The position numbers and the translations under genes were made by a program. A stretch of DNA of 64,000 nucleotides from Tumidithrix helvetica (lineage in GTDB: Bacteria > Cyanobacteriota > Cyanobacteriia > Pseudanabaenales > Pseudanabaenaceae): NCBI RefSeq assembly GCF_965232925.1, contig NZ_CBDDRA010000025.1, positions 1 through 64,000 on the forward strand, given 5' to 3'. The notes below the pieces were generated by a model that was given only the letters and a program-made list of their open reading frames with translations, had not been told where the DNA came from and made no database searches. Position 1 is the first letter of the stretch. Each line of letters opens with the position of its first letter. Positions 44,385 through 53,713 of the stretch are shown piece after piece.

Positions 44385-44699
44385 ATGAATGCACTTTCTT
44401 TTCCCACATGGATTATTCATATTTCTAGTGTGCTGGAATGGGCGATCGCGATTTGGTTGATTTGGGAATATGCCAAACTTACGCAGCAAGCAATCTGGCG
44501 CGGACTAGCGTTTGCCATGCTCCCCGCTTTAGTTAGTGCGATGTGTGCTTGTACCTGGCATTTCTTTGATAATCCGCCTGCCTTAGAATGGCTGGTAACG
44601 GTTCAAGCGACGATGACGCTGGTGGGAAATTGCACCTTGGCGATCGCGGCTTATCAAATCTGGCGCAGCCGATCAACAACCGATCGGGAAATCTTATGA
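44385..44699 (+). CDS. DUF2499 (Ycf49-like) membrane protein
   Basis: The 104-residue protein has three hydrophobic helices and starts MNALSFPTWIIHISSVLEW, with the family motif CACTWHFFDN. Homologues are found in cyanobacteria and as plastid Ycf49-like proteins; function unknown but association with photosynthetic membranes is presumed. Its stop overlaps the next start by four bases (ATGA). Confidence 0.88.
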   Translation: MNALSFPTWIIHISSVLEWAIAIWLIWEYAKLTQQAIWRGLAFAMLPALVSAMCACTWHFFDNPPALEWLVTVQATMTLVGNCTLAIAAYQIWRSRSTTDREIL

Positions 44700-45013
44700 A
44701 CAAAGAAACAATCTTTGCCCTCTCTTTATTCCCCTATCTTGCCTTCCTGTGGTTTATCACAAAATCCAAACTTATGCCTAGACTCGCATTATTTGGGTTC
44801 TATGGCACGTTAGTCTTTGTTGCCCTCACAATTCCCGCAGGGATCTATGCCTTAAAAGCCTATGGCGAGACGCTCGCGAATGTGGACTGGTTGCATGGTG
44901 GAGCGGAGTCATTTTTAACCCTTGCCAATATCCTCGTGGTACTAGGGTTTAAAGCTGAAATCGATCGGATCAAACAGCGATCGCAACCCACTGCCGATCG
45001 AGCCGTTGAATAG
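44696..45013 (+). CDS. DUF3593 membrane protein
   Basis: The 105-residue protein starts MNKETIFALSLFPYLAFLW and has three predicted helices with the family segment GGAESFLTLANILVVLGF. It is conserved in cyanobacteria and plastid-bearing eukaryotes. The start at 44696 sits in an ATGA overlap with the DUF2499 gene; upstream in-frame starts would run far into that gene. The two small membrane proteins probably form one translational unit and may act together. Confidence 0.88.
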   Translation: MNKETIFALSLFPYLAFLWFITKSKLMPRLALFGFYGTLVFVALTIPAGIYALKAYGETLANVDWLHGGAESFLTLANILVVLGFKAEIDRIKQRSQPTADRAVE

Positions 45014-45183
45014 TACAGATCGCGATCGGGATTCTTTCATACCAAGAATTTTTGATTTAGGGATGGCTGTCTAGGCGATCCCACAAATTTTTATAGATGG
45101 CATCGCAGGCAAGCATAAACTTGCGATTTATTTTCCATGTCACAATATGGATGTAGATTCAAATCGAGTTTTGACGAAACGCT

Positions 45184-45663
45184 ATGTTAAACAAGAAAAG
45201 AGGTGAGATCTATTCATTAGCTCATCTGAAAACGGCTTATTTGTTCCCTGTGTCGCTCATCTTCTCTGTGGCTTTTGGGAATGTTGCCATAGGGGCTGAA
45301 TCTGTTTGGGCACAAAAAAACGATACCGATCTACCCAATGTTGAGGGGCAGATCAAGCCCAGAAAAGGTGATGCCAATACGCTGCGATCGCCTCAGGGAG
45401 AGCCTGTAACCCCTACCAATGGGAACTTATTCGATCGCCAAGTCGTTGACAATACCTCTGATGTCAACCTTCAGAAAACAGAGATTAATTTTGTGCCAAC
45501 TGTGTCGGTCACACCAGCTACCCCAAATGCTTCACCACAAAGTCCGACCCTAAATGTACCAGGTGTTTTTACCTCCGATCCGCTTCATGCGGTTCCTCTG
45601 TTTCAAGGCTCAGGGGATACGAATAGCAATATTCAGTCTCTGCCTCAAAAAGGACGGAAGTAA
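45184..45663 (+). CDS. Hypothetical exported protein
   Basis: A 159-residue protein without a known family. A signal peptide is likely (TAYLFPVSLIFSVAFGNVA, then SVWAQ/KND). The mature part is rich in Pro, Asn, Thr and Gln (TPNASPQSPTLNVPG) with no cysteine and is probably disordered. Its last 19 bases overlap the end of the convergent TIGR02652 gene. Confidence 0.6.
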   Translation: MLNKKRGEIYSLAHLKTAYLFPVSLIFSVAFGNVAIGAESVWAQKNDTDLPNVEGQIKPRKGDANTLRSPQGEPVTPTNGNLFDRQVVDNTSDVNLQKTEINFVPTVSVTPATPNASPQSPTLNVPGVFTSDPLHAVPLFQGSGDTNSNIQSLPQKGRK

Positions 45664-46142
45664 GGATAGCTACGCGGCGCGCCAAACTCTTTATCCATAT
45701 CAAAGTTGACCACCCCCCAGCGGGGCTCAACTTGTTCTGAGGGACTAAACTCGACTAGCAAACCATAGAGTCTCTGAATTTCACTGTCAATGGGGCTGCG
45801 CTCTAAATAAGAACTTACCAAGTCTTTGTAGCGATGCGCGATCGTTACTTTTGTGGCTCGGTATCCTTGCGTATAAAGTTTATCTAGGGTCTCGTGAATC
45901 TCAAAGCGAATCCCATCTGGATGGGTATGTTGTCGATACCATTCGCCCTCCCACAGTCGCCATTGACGCTCTGATTGGAGATGGACGAGGTCTTTGGTTT
46001 CTGGTTTGACTTCAAATGCTCCATGCCGAGGACAGAGATAGGTATCAGTCAAAATTAAGGCTGGAATAATTTGATGGCAGTGCGGACATTTGATCTCTGG
46101 GCCAAAAACAGGATACTGCTGGGATGATATGACATTCCACAT
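45645..46142 (-). CDS. TIGR02652 family protein
   Basis: A 165-residue cyanobacterial protein starting MWNVISSQQYPVFGPEIKC. It has two Cys pairs or a Cys/His cluster (CPHCHQII, then LCPRHGAF) typical of a zinc ribbon, followed by a conserved WRLWEGEWYRQHTHPDG. Function unknown. The gene is convergent with, and overlaps by 19 bases, the exported-protein gene. Confidence 0.87.
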   Translation of the reverse strand: MWNVISSQQYPVFGPEIKCPHCHQIIPALILTDTYLCPRHGAFEVKPETKDLVHLQSERQWRLWEGEWYRQHTHPDGIRFEIHETLDKLYTQGYRATKVTIAHRYKDLVSSYLERSPIDSEIQRLYGLLVEFSPSEQVEPRWGVVNFDMDKEFGAPRSYPYFRPF

Positions 46143-46613
46143 GGATATAACCTAAGGGATACGAGACTTCAGATCCTAATTACTGAAACATTAGGTCTGA
46201 TGGCTAAGACTCATACTTGAGATTCTGGTTGGGGAATCACAACTTGAGAATTCAAATACCCCAGTCATTTTAAGGGTGATTAAAAACGCTAGGTAAAAGC
46301 CTAGAGATGCTTTGAGCTTTACTGGCTAACAACACTAGTGGTCAATTTTAACATGCTGATTGTGTTTAAGCTGTTTTGAAAATTTGGTCGCGCCCGATCG
46401 CCTTAAGTTCAGTAAATATTTAGATTCAGGGCGTTGGCATTTCCAGATTTTAGCCTGCGATTCGATCGGAAATTTATAGAGAATTGCACAATTTAAGCAA
46501 AATTGCGGGCGATACAATGTTTGTATACTTCAAGTAAGGATCGAGAAGCGATGAGCAGCTAGCTACATTCTTAAAAGCTGAAAGCTAACTCATAGGACGA
46601 GAGGGGATAGTCA
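46143..46613. other. Spacer without a supported gene
   Basis: About 470 bases upstream of both the TIGR02652 gene (-) and the PAS kinase gene (+). It must hold both promoters. I see no strong -10/-35 pair, repeat element or RNA gene. A 60-codon minus-strand frame exists at 46335-46517 but lacks protein-like features. Confidence 0.5.
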
Positions 46614-48425
46614 GTGACAGATTTTGAGCAATATCAGGACTGCTTAAAAGCAAAAGCAGAGCTTGAGCAACAACTTGAAGCGCAAAAGGTAGCTTTGCAA
46701 GCTGAGGTCAGCGATCGCATGGCGATCGAGCAGGCGTTTTTGCAGATTGGTACTGCACTTGAGAGTGCCAGTGATGCCATGAGCATTTTTGATGCCAATA
46801 GCAGGGCGATATATGTAAATAAGGCATTCTCCGATCTGTTTGGCTATTCTTTGGCTGAGCTAAAAACACCTGGACTACCACCAACCCTATTTGCCAATCC
46901 GCTGATTTCCGAGACGATCCTCAAAACTGTTATGGCTGGAGGCTCTTGGAGTGATGAAATCGAAATGTGCAACAGCATGGGGCATATAATTCCCATTTCA
47001 TTGCGGGCGAATGCGATCAAAGACTTTTCAGGCAAAGTAACTGGGGCAGTAGGAATTTACACAAACATTAGCGATCGCGTGCTCGCCGAGGCCGAAACCA
47101 ATCGCAGCTTTGCCCTGTTGGGAGCCACCTTAGAAGCCAGTGCTGATGGCATTCTCGTCGTCGATCATCAAGGAAAAGTCGTGATCTGCAATCAAAAATT
47201 TGCCGATCTGTGGCACATCCCACAACGCATACTCACATCTCATCATGACAGTCAGATTTTGGGGTTTATGCTCGATCGACTCCAAGATCCAATGGCATTT
47301 ACGCATAAATTCGAGCAGCTACCCGTTCAGGTGGATAGTTTCGATACGGTCAAACTGAAGGATGGTAGAACCCTAGAATGTTATTCGCAGCCGCAGCGTC
47401 TCGATAGTATATGCGTGGGAAGAGTTTGGAGTTTTCGCGATATTACGGAGCGACTGGCGGCAGAAACAGCTTTACGAGCGTCAGAGGTTCAATCGAGAAA
47501 ACAAGCACAACGATTAGAAAAGGCACTGAGTACGCTAAAACATACGCAGGCTCAGTTGATTCAAACCGAGAAGATGTCGAGTTTGGGGCAACTTGTGGCG
47601 GGGATTGCCCATGAGATTAATAATCCTGTGAACTTTATCTATGGCAATCTTACCCATGCCGACAGCTATACCGAAAATTTGCTCGATCTATTAAATTTGT
47701 ATCGACAGCACTATAGCGATCCTGTGCCCGAAGTTAAAGCCAAGTCCGAAGAGATTGATATCGATTTTCTGGCAGAAGACTTTCTCAAACTGATTGCCTC
47801 GATCAAAATTGGGGCAGAGCGGATTCAGTCGATTGTGCGATCGCTCCATCACTTTTCGCGCACAGATGAAACTGGGTTTAAACCTGTTGATATTCATGAT
47901 GGTTTAGATAGCACCTTGATGATTTTGCAAAATCGGATCAAGGCGTCTCCGGAGCATCCTGAGATTCTGATCGTGAAAGAATACGGCAGACTGCCTGCGA
48001 TTGCATGTTTTGCCAGTCAGTTAAACCAGGTGTTTATGAATATTCTGGTGAATGCGATCGATGCCTTAGAAGAGGAGGGGCAATCGCGCGGTAAGTGGTC
48101 GTTTGTGAACGGACAGCCGACATGGCAGGATGGTCAAACAAAAGCTTTAAGCATTCGCATTCAAACCATTCAGCTCGATGCCTTTAATATTGCCATCCGC
48201 ATTGCGGATAGTGGCAGGGGCATTCCCAAGTCCCTTGATGCCAAACTGTTCGATCCATTTTTTACCACTAAACCCGTTGGGAAAGGGACAGGACTGGGAT
48301 TATCGATTAGCTATCAAATCATCACCGAGAAACACGGTGGCAAACTGTATTACATTTCCGAGGAAGGTCAAGGTACGGAATTTGTGATAGAACTTCCAAT
48401 CAAACAAGATGTTGAAAACTCTTAA
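46614..48425 (+). CDS. PAS-PAS sensor histidine kinase
   Basis: The 603-residue soluble kinase has an N-terminal coiled coil (1-45), PAS about 50-165, PAS about 170-285, a coiled coil, and a HisKA of the subtype with MSSLGQLVAGIAHEINNPVN (phospho-His in the AHE). The HATPase has NILVNAIDALEEEG, DSGRGIP and GTGLGLSIS. The signal is unknown. Start is GTG 46614, since no nearby ATG gives the coiled-coil start; a GAGGGG about 10 bases upstream supports it. No response regulator gene is adjacent. Confidence 0.9.
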   Translation: MTDFEQYQDCLKAKAELEQQLEAQKVALQAEVSDRMAIEQAFLQIGTALESASDAMSIFDANSRAIYVNKAFSDLFGYSLAELKTPGLPPTLFANPLISETILKTVMAGGSWSDEIEMCNSMGHIIPISLRANAIKDFSGKVTGAVGIYTNISDRVLAEAETNRSFALLGATLEASADGILVVDHQGKVVICNQKFADLWHIPQRILTSHHDSQILGFMLDRLQDPMAFTHKFEQLPVQVDSFDTVKLKDGRTLECYSQPQRLDSICVGRVWSFRDITERLAAETALRASEVQSRKQAQRLEKALSTLKHTQAQLIQTEKMSSLGQLVAGIAHEINNPVNFIYGNLTHADSYTENLLDLLNLYRQHYSDPVPEVKAKSEEIDIDFLAEDFLKLIASIKIGAERIQSIVRSLHHFSRTDETGFKPVDIHDGLDSTLMILQNRIKASPEHPEILIVKEYGRLPAIACFASQLNQVFMNILVNAIDALEEEGQSRGKWSFVNGQPTWQDGQTKALSIRIQTIQLDAFNIAIRIADSGRGIPKSLDAKLFDPFFTTKPVGKGTGLGLSISYQIITEKHGGKLYYISEEGQGTEFVIELPIKQDVENS

Positions 48426-48454
48426 GATCGAGATTCAGTATTTCCGAGACCAGA

Positions 48455-48540
48455 TATAGCAGTCAGTCTAGAATCGTAGAGGCAATTCATGAATTGCCTC
48501 TACATACCAATCAAAATACCAATCAAAAAGGATTGCTAAA
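48455..48540. repeat. Family B element, inverted and partly degraded
   Basis: TATAGCAGTC at the left and GGATTGCTAAA at the right, with GTAGAGGCAATTCATGAATTGCCTCTAC as a perfect palindrome in the middle and AGAATCGTA on its left, the reverse of other copies. It lies between two convergent genes and reaches the last codons of the Ser/Thr kinase gene. Confidence 0.65.
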
Positions 48541-50398
48541 AAATTAGATCGATATCTAACTCTTTTAGATCGATGAAACATAAACGATTGCGCTGATTTT
48601 GAATGACAGAAATTGCTAGGGATTGGATACCGATCGCCGCGATCGCCACAATTTCTCCTTCTACTTCTAAGCAACCAAGATTCTGACCGTAAAAATCAAT
48701 CAGGACAATTGCTGTTTTGCGAGTTTCCACTGATTCGTGATTTGCTAGAGAGTTTTTACCAACTCCTGTAATCGCATAGCCCCAATCTGTTGGTGCAATT
48801 AAAATTGGTTGATAGGCTAAGACGATACGCGTAATATGATAAGGCTTGAGATCGAGCAAAAGAATGGTTTTAGGATTTTTTGCCTCCACCAAAAGCAAGC
48901 GATGAGAAGGTTGACCCGCGATCGCTAGAGCAATGAGGGATGGCAATGTCAATTTTTCCATCAGATTTCCCCTGCGAGAGATCGTCATGAGGCGGCTATC
49001 TTGGGTATTGGGTTGATTGGCGATCGCCACGAGATGATGCTGGTCAATCGCGACAAGAAAGTTGATAATTCGCTGGTTAAATCCTAATTTTACGGATCTT
49101 AAATATTTGAGGTTCTTAATTTCTAGCGAATTGCCGATCGCAACAGCAATCCAATCTGCTTTGGGGGATATCGCCCAGAGAAAGCTTTTAGATGACTGTT
49201 GATTTTGAAGTTCTGCTGTCTGAGTTTCGGGAGTTTGACTGATTTGATAGATAGTCTGCCATTTGCCTGCGATCTGGCGATGAACTGTGCGGCGAGTAAT
49301 GACAAAGGCAATGTCACTTGGCTGTGCGGGGATAACGATCGCGGCAATCTGATGATTGAACTTAGCAACGAACTCCTCATCCCCATAAAAGCTCAAATCC
49401 TGAGACACCTGTTGTCTTAGGATTTGGGATGTTGTGGCATAGTACATCCATTCACTTTCTTGAGACGAATAGGCAATTGATACCACGAGATCGGGCATAT
49501 TTTGCCATAGGAGTAAATCCGATCGCTCTGCTAAGGAGACAGTTGGTAAATCGTTGAGACTGGAAATTGGCTCTAGAACGAGGTTCATCACTTCGGGTGA
49601 CTTGGCGATCGCTTGCAATTCTTCCAGCATTTGCCGCGCTGTCGTGTAACGACGGGCTGGAAGCTTCTGGAGTGCTTTTATGATAATTGCTTGCAGCGAT
49701 CGAGGTACTGAATCAGGAATGGATACTCTTTGATTCATGTGAGCGGACATTAACTCAGAAGGCTTGCCAGTAAAAGGACGATCTTTTAACAGTAACTCAT
49801 AGAGCATAATGCCAACAGCATAGATATCCGAAGCGATCGAAAACTGACCGTAAAATCGTTCGGGAGCCATATATCCTGGCGAACCCGTATTACCTGCCCC
49901 ATTTTCTTCAGCAATTTCTTGGCTCAGGCGAGCAATGCCAAAATCAGAGAGCTTTGCTTTCCATCCCCCTGTTGTGAGCGTTAGCAGCACATTCTCAGGT
50001 TTGAGATCGCAATGAATAATCTCGGCATTGTGGGCATGTTCTAATCCCAATAAAATATCCATCACCAAGGCGATACACTGCTGAGGCGAAAGCCGATCGT
50101 GGTGGTCGATCAATTCCCTCAATGTCCCTGAAGCACAATATTCCATGACAAGATAGCGACAGTTCTTGCTATGAACGAGTGACATACAGGACACAATATT
50201 GGGATGCTGCAAGCTGATTAAAAATCTCAGTTCTCGCAGCAATTTACTCGTAGGAAATCTTTTTTGTTCTAGCTCCTTAAGTGCGACCAAACTTTTGGTG
50301 TCTCGGTTACGGGCACACAAAACCCTGCCAAATTGCCCTCTGCCAACCAGACCTATGATTCGGTATTTTGAAAACTGCGAGGACTGATTTTGGGACAT
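48536..50398 (-). CDS. Serine/threonine protein kinase with propeller-like C-terminal domain
   Basis: The 620-residue protein has a Hanks-type kinase domain at about 13-270: GRGQFGRV, VALKEL with the ATP-binding Lys, IIHCDLKPENVLL with the catalytic Asp, SDFGIAR and GSPGYMAPERF. In the catalytic loop HCD replaces the usual HRD, which is common in bacterial kinases and suggests less need for activation-loop phosphorylation. The C-terminal 330 residues look like a degenerate beta-propeller with repeated SIAY/IAVAIGN/LLLLDLK strands, probably for protein binding. No transmembrane helix is obvious. Substrates unknown. Confidence 0.9.
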   Translation of the reverse strand: MSQNQSSQFSKYRIIGLVGRGQFGRVLCARNRDTKSLVALKELEQKRFPTSKLLRELRFLISLQHPNIVSCMSLVHSKNCRYLVMEYCASGTLRELIDHHDRLSPQQCIALVMDILLGLEHAHNAEIIHCDLKPENVLLTLTTGGWKAKLSDFGIARLSQEIAEENGAGNTGSPGYMAPERFYGQFSIASDIYAVGIMLYELLLKDRPFTGKPSELMSAHMNQRVSIPDSVPRSLQAIIIKALQKLPARRYTTARQMLEELQAIAKSPEVMNLVLEPISSLNDLPTVSLAERSDLLLWQNMPDLVVSIAYSSQESEWMYYATTSQILRQQVSQDLSFYGDEEFVAKFNHQIAAIVIPAQPSDIAFVITRRTVHRQIAGKWQTIYQISQTPETQTAELQNQQSSKSFLWAISPKADWIAVAIGNSLEIKNLKYLRSVKLGFNQRIINFLVAIDQHHLVAIANQPNTQDSRLMTISRRGNLMEKLTLPSLIALAIAGQPSHRLLLVEAKNPKTILLLDLKPYHITRIVLAYQPILIAPTDWGYAITGVGKNSLANHESVETRKTAIVLIDFYGQNLGCLEVEGEIVAIAAIGIQSLAISVIQNQRNRLCFIDLKELDIDLIF

Positions 50399-51022
50399 AG
50401 AGGCAATACAAAAAATAAGGCTACTATCCCCTAGCTGCTACAGAAGCATCTGTAAAAAAACATCGTTAGTTTCAGCCGAAGATCGATTACTTTTCATCTT
50501 ACATATAGCAATCCTAAATGCATTGTAATTAATTTGTAGCGCAGGCATCTTGCCTGCTACGTTCACAAACAATTAAGGATCGCTATAGAAGCCCCAAAAA
50601 CCAGAAGTCTCTAAAAATAATTCATTCATCCAAAAGTGAACTCCTTATAAATTTACTGTTTCAAATTTCAATTGCAGTTGTGAAGCGAGAGATTTGAGTT
50701 TTGCGATCTGTTATAGGCTTGCATAAAAAGTTCTCGCGCAAAAGATATTTGCCCCGATAGCCTGCTATCAGCACATTAGGGATAAAAAAGATCTGACAAT
50801 TTCACACTTATTTACAAAATCAGCTTAGTTAACATTTCGTTGCAAAACAAATCGCGAGAAGGGCTGAGATAGTAGATATGATGGTACAGAACAAGATACA
50901 AAATGTAATATTCACGCTTGCCCGTTATTAAGCCAATCACAATCAGCCAATAACAAATCGTAAGTCTGTGGAAATCATTGCAGTTAAGAGCGAAGGATAA
51001 ATAAGAAGGATAAATTTCAGGT
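50399..51022. other. Spacer upstream of petC and of the Ser/Thr kinase
   Basis: About 620 bases holding one family C repeat at 50514-50588 and the regulatory region of petC. An AAGGA precedes the petC ATG by about 10 bases. I could not place a promoter with confidence. The region from 50600 to 51000 is A+T-rich without reading frames of note. Confidence 0.5.
50514..50588. repeat. Family C palindromic element, copy 2
   Basis: It runs from TATAGCAATCCTAAATGCAT to AAGGATCGCTATAG, so the ends are near-perfect inverted repeats. In the middle lies the GCAGGCATCTTGCCTGC hairpin. It is about 26 bases shorter than copy 1, which has extra sequence after the hairpin. Confidence 0.75.
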
Positions 51023-51562
51023 ATGAGTCAAGCTTCCGTATCAGGTGATGTGCCTAGCATGGGTCGTCGCCAGTTTATGAATCTTCTAACTGGTGGAGCG
51101 GCTGGTGTCACAATACTAGGGGCGTTGTATCCCGTAGTGCAATATTTTGTGCCACCGTCTAGCGGTGGTAGTGGTGGTGGTGTAACTGCCAAAGATGCTC
51201 TTGGTAACGATGTTGTTGCCTCCCAATTTTTGGCTACGCATCAGGTTGGCGATCGCGTACTGGCTCAAGGTCTAAAAGGCGATCCAACCTATTTAGTTGT
51301 GACTGATAACAAAGATATTGCGGCTTACGGAATTAACGCCGTTTGCACGCATTTGGGCTGTGTTGTCCCCTGGAATGTAGCCGCCAATAAATTTATGTGT
51401 CCTTGCCATGGATCTCAGTATGACAATACAGGTAAGGTAGTACGTGGACCTGCGCCATTATCTCTTGCCTTGGTTCATACCACAGTTTCTGATGACAAGG
51501 TACAGTTTACCCCTTGGAAAGAAACTGATTTCCGCACCAACGAAGCACCTTGGTGGTCATAG
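51023..51562 (+). CDS. petC: Cytochrome b6f complex Rieske iron-sulfur subunit
   Basis: The 179-residue protein transfers electrons from plastoquinol to cytochrome f. It has an N-terminal twin-Arg-like start (MGRRQFMNLL) and one membrane helix (AAGVTILGALYPVVQYFV), a flexible Gly/Ser hinge, and the 2Fe-2S ligands in CTHLGCVVPW and CPCHGSQYD. The length is normal. It is placed before petA with a 105-base gap, the usual cyanobacterial petCA order. Confidence 0.97.
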   Translation: MSQASVSGDVPSMGRRQFMNLLTGGAAGVTILGALYPVVQYFVPPSSGGSGGGVTAKDALGNDVVASQFLATHQVGDRVLAQGLKGDPTYLVVTDNKDIAAYGINAVCTHLGCVVPWNVAANKFMCPCHGSQYDNTGKVVRGPAPLSLALVHTTVSDDKVQFTPWKETDFRTNEAPWWS

Positions 51563-51667
51563 ATTTGGTTCGCTTTCAGCGATCAGTTGTGGGATATTCA
51601 TTACCCATCAAAAACTGATTCCATAATTTTGCACTTATATATTTCTTAGATATTTAAACCATAATCG

Positions 51668-52621
51668 ATGAAAAAGACGTTGCTCGTAGCGATCGCTGCT
51701 ATAACTATTCTGTTTTATGGGTTAGCAGCATCCCCCGTTCAAGCCTATCCCTACTTTGCCCAAGAAGCCTATGAAAATCCTAGAGAGGCAACGGGTCGAA
51801 TTGTTTGTGCGAACTGTCACCTAGCCGAAAAAAAGACAGTATTGGAGTTGCCCCAATCTGTTAAGCCTGACACTGTATTTGAAGCAGTGATTAAAATTCC
51901 CTATGACCATAGCCAACAGCAGGTTACGGCCGATGGTTCAAAGGGCGGGCTAAATATCGGCGCAGTCTTGGTATTGCCCGAAGGATTTAAAATTGCTCCA
52001 GAAGATCGCATTCCTGAAGAATTAAAAGAAAAAACCAAGGATATTTACTATCAGCCCTACAGTGACACCAAAGAAAATATTGTGTTGGTAGGTCCAATTT
52101 CAGGCGATGAATATTCTGAAATCGTTTTCCCTGTGCTATCCCCCGATCCTGCTACAGACAAGAGCGTTCACTTCCTCAAGTACGCCGTTCATGCTGGTGG
52201 CAATCGCGGTCGCGGTCAGATCTACCCAACAGGTCTAAAGAGCAACAATGGTGAATATACATCGCCTGTATCTGGTACGATTGCTCAGATTTCAGAAATC
52301 GCCCCCAATGAAGATGAAGGTATCTATGGTGGCTACGAAGTAACCATTCAGCCTGAAACTGGAAACCCTGTTGTCGAAAAGATTCCTGCTGGTCCTGAAT
52401 TAATCGTAACTCAATATGATTCCGTCAAGGCAGGTGCGCCCCTAACCAAAAATCCTAATGTGGGTGGGTTTGGACAAGCCGATGGCGAAATTGTGTTGCA
52501 AGATCCAAGACGAATTCAATGGCTCTTAGCTTTCTTTGCTTCCGTGATTGCGACTCAGGTCATGTTAGTTTTGAAGAAGAAGCAAGTTGAAAAGGTTCAA
52601 GCTGTGGAACTAAACTTCTAA
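51668..52621 (+). CDS. petA: Apocytochrome f
   Basis: The 317-residue precursor is exported by a signal peptide ending PVQA/YPYFAQ; the N-terminal Tyr of the mature protein is the sixth ligand of the heme in this family. Heme attachment is at CANCHLA. A C-terminal membrane helix (WLLAFFASVIATQVMLVL) and the basic stroma-side tail complete it. It accepts electrons from PetC and passes them to plastocyanin or cytochrome c6. It is followed by a good terminator. Confidence 0.97.
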   Translation: MKKTLLVAIAAITILFYGLAASPVQAYPYFAQEAYENPREATGRIVCANCHLAEKKTVLELPQSVKPDTVFEAVIKIPYDHSQQQVTADGSKGGLNIGAVLVLPEGFKIAPEDRIPEELKEKTKDIYYQPYSDTKENIVLVGPISGDEYSEIVFPVLSPDPATDKSVHFLKYAVHAGGNRGRGQIYPTGLKSNNGEYTSPVSGTIAQISEIAPNEDEGIYGGYEVTIQPETGNPVVEKIPAGPELIVTQYDSVKAGAPLTKNPNVGGFGQADGEIVLQDPRRIQWLLAFFASVIATQVMLVLKKKQVEKVQAVELNF

Positions 52622-52665
52622 AGCTGACGAAGCTAACAACTACGCAATTCTCACAATTAATATCT

Positions 52666-52695
52666 AAAAAGCAGGCTAAATGCCTGTTTTTTTTC
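52666..52695 (+). terminator. Intrinsic terminator of petCA
   Basis: CAGGC and GCCTG pair across a TAAAT loop, preceded by an A run and followed by eight T residues. It ends the petC-petA transcript about 45 bases after petA. Confidence 0.85.
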
Positions 52696-52710
52696 ACTCA
52701 CCAATTTGTA

Positions 52711-52813
52711 ATATAGCAACCCTATTTGCTTTGTATGTATAGACAATTCATGAATTGTCCATACGATTCTAGGCAAAGAAAAATTGCTTATGAATCAGGC
52801 ATCATTGCTATAT
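52711..52813. repeat. Family B MITE-like element, best-preserved copy
   Basis: ATATAGCAACCCTATTT and ATTGCTATAT are inverted ends. Inside are the palindrome GGACAATTCATGAATTGTCC in near form, then ATACGATTCTAGGCAAAG and AAATTGCTTATGAATCAGGC. It abuts a family A element, the two sharing only a few bases. Confidence 0.8.
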
Positions 52814-52910
52814 CACTGGCAATTGAATTGGCAATAGATCGAGATTTGAGTTCCACGCAATGCGCGGTTTTCCCAAAAGCGGCGATGCCGCTTTTGGGGG
52901 AATGATATAA
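52810..52910. repeat. Family A element, divergent copy
   Basis: ATATCACTGGCAATTGAATT at the left and GGGGGAATGATATA at the right, with CCCAAAAGCGG/CCGCTTTTGGG as a strong stem and TAGATCGAGATTTGAGTTCC matching the A-family inner block in reverse. Its GC-hairpin (ACGCAATGCGCGG) has decayed. Confidence 0.6.
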
Positions 52911-53338
52911 AATCTCATGCCATCCATGCATTTTAAAAAAGTTGCACATCGATCCTAACTGTTATGCAATGGGTTAGGTCGCTATTTTCATACTTGAGAA
53001 CTGCTGAGTTGTTAACGCACGATACGCTAAACAATTTGCATTCTGTTATACTGTCGATTAATAATTTCCCTGATGTTCTACTAGAGGCGTACAGCATATA
53101 TGATTGATCCTTGCTAAGGCACTTCATAAATAAACATGGTTGTTGACTTACTTAATTGTTGTATGTGCAACCAGGTAGCGATTTCATGTCGTGTATGCTG
53201 AATAAATATTTAAGACTTATATATTTTAGAAAAACAAAGACTAATAGGTATGTTGGCGGCAAAAATCAGGCATATAAGTAATATGAGTGAGCTAGCCCAT
53301 CCCGTCAACGCTAAAGTAGGTTTAGCAGGAAGGTAGAT
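52911..53338. other. Spacer upstream of the CheY-like gene, no gene seen
   Basis: About 430 A+T-rich bases. AGGAAGGTAG just before 53339 is the ribosome binding site of the next gene. A 64-codon minus-strand frame at 52933-53127 has no protein character. No repeat is evident here. Confidence 0.5.
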
Positions 53339-53713
53339 ATGGCGACGATTTTGATTGTAGATGACAGTGCAATGGTGCGGGATATGGTCTCAGGGCAACT
53401 GAGACAGCAAGGTATGGATGTGATCGAAGCTCAAGATGGGGCTGAGGCAATTGAAAAAATGAAGGGGACGACGCCAGACTTGGTAGTAACAGACGTTGTG
53501 ATGCCTCGGATGAATGGCTATGAGCTATGTCGTTGGATTAAAAATAATGCCGCCACAAAAGATGTCCCCGTGATCATGTGTTCGACCAAAAGTGAGGAGT
53601 TTGACAAATATTGGGGAATGAAGCAGGGGGCTGACGCTTATTTGACCAAACCTTACCATCCACCTGAGTTACTTAAGACCATTAAGCAGCTGCTCAGCCA
53701 AGTAAAAGGCTAG
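53339..53713 (+). CDS. CheY-like single-domain response regulator
   Basis: The 124-residue receiver has the acidic pair in VDDSAMV, phospho-Asp in LVVTDVVMPRMNG, the conserved CST in VIMCSTKSEEFDKYWGMK, and Lys in LTKPYHPPE. The FDKYWGMKQGA segment is shared with the CheY-like gene at 58287 and is typical of PilH/PixH-type regulators of cyanobacterial taxis systems. It may serve the chemotaxis-type operon that begins 3.3 kb downstream. Its stop is immediately followed by the start of the DUF72 gene. Confidence 0.92.
   Translation: MATILIVDDSAMVRDMVSGQLRQQGMDVIEAQDGAEAIEKMKGTTPDLVVTDVVMPRMNGYELCRWIKNNAATKDVPVIMCSTKSEEFDKYWGMKQGADAYLTKPYHPPELLKTIKQLLSQVKG

Noticed and set aside
46335..46517. 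60-codon minus-strand frame with some Cys residues
   Set aside because: No ribosome binding site or domain; a real small protein cannot be excluded but is not supported.
52933..53127. 64-codon minus-strand frame
   Set aside because: A+T-rich spacer with no supporting signal.
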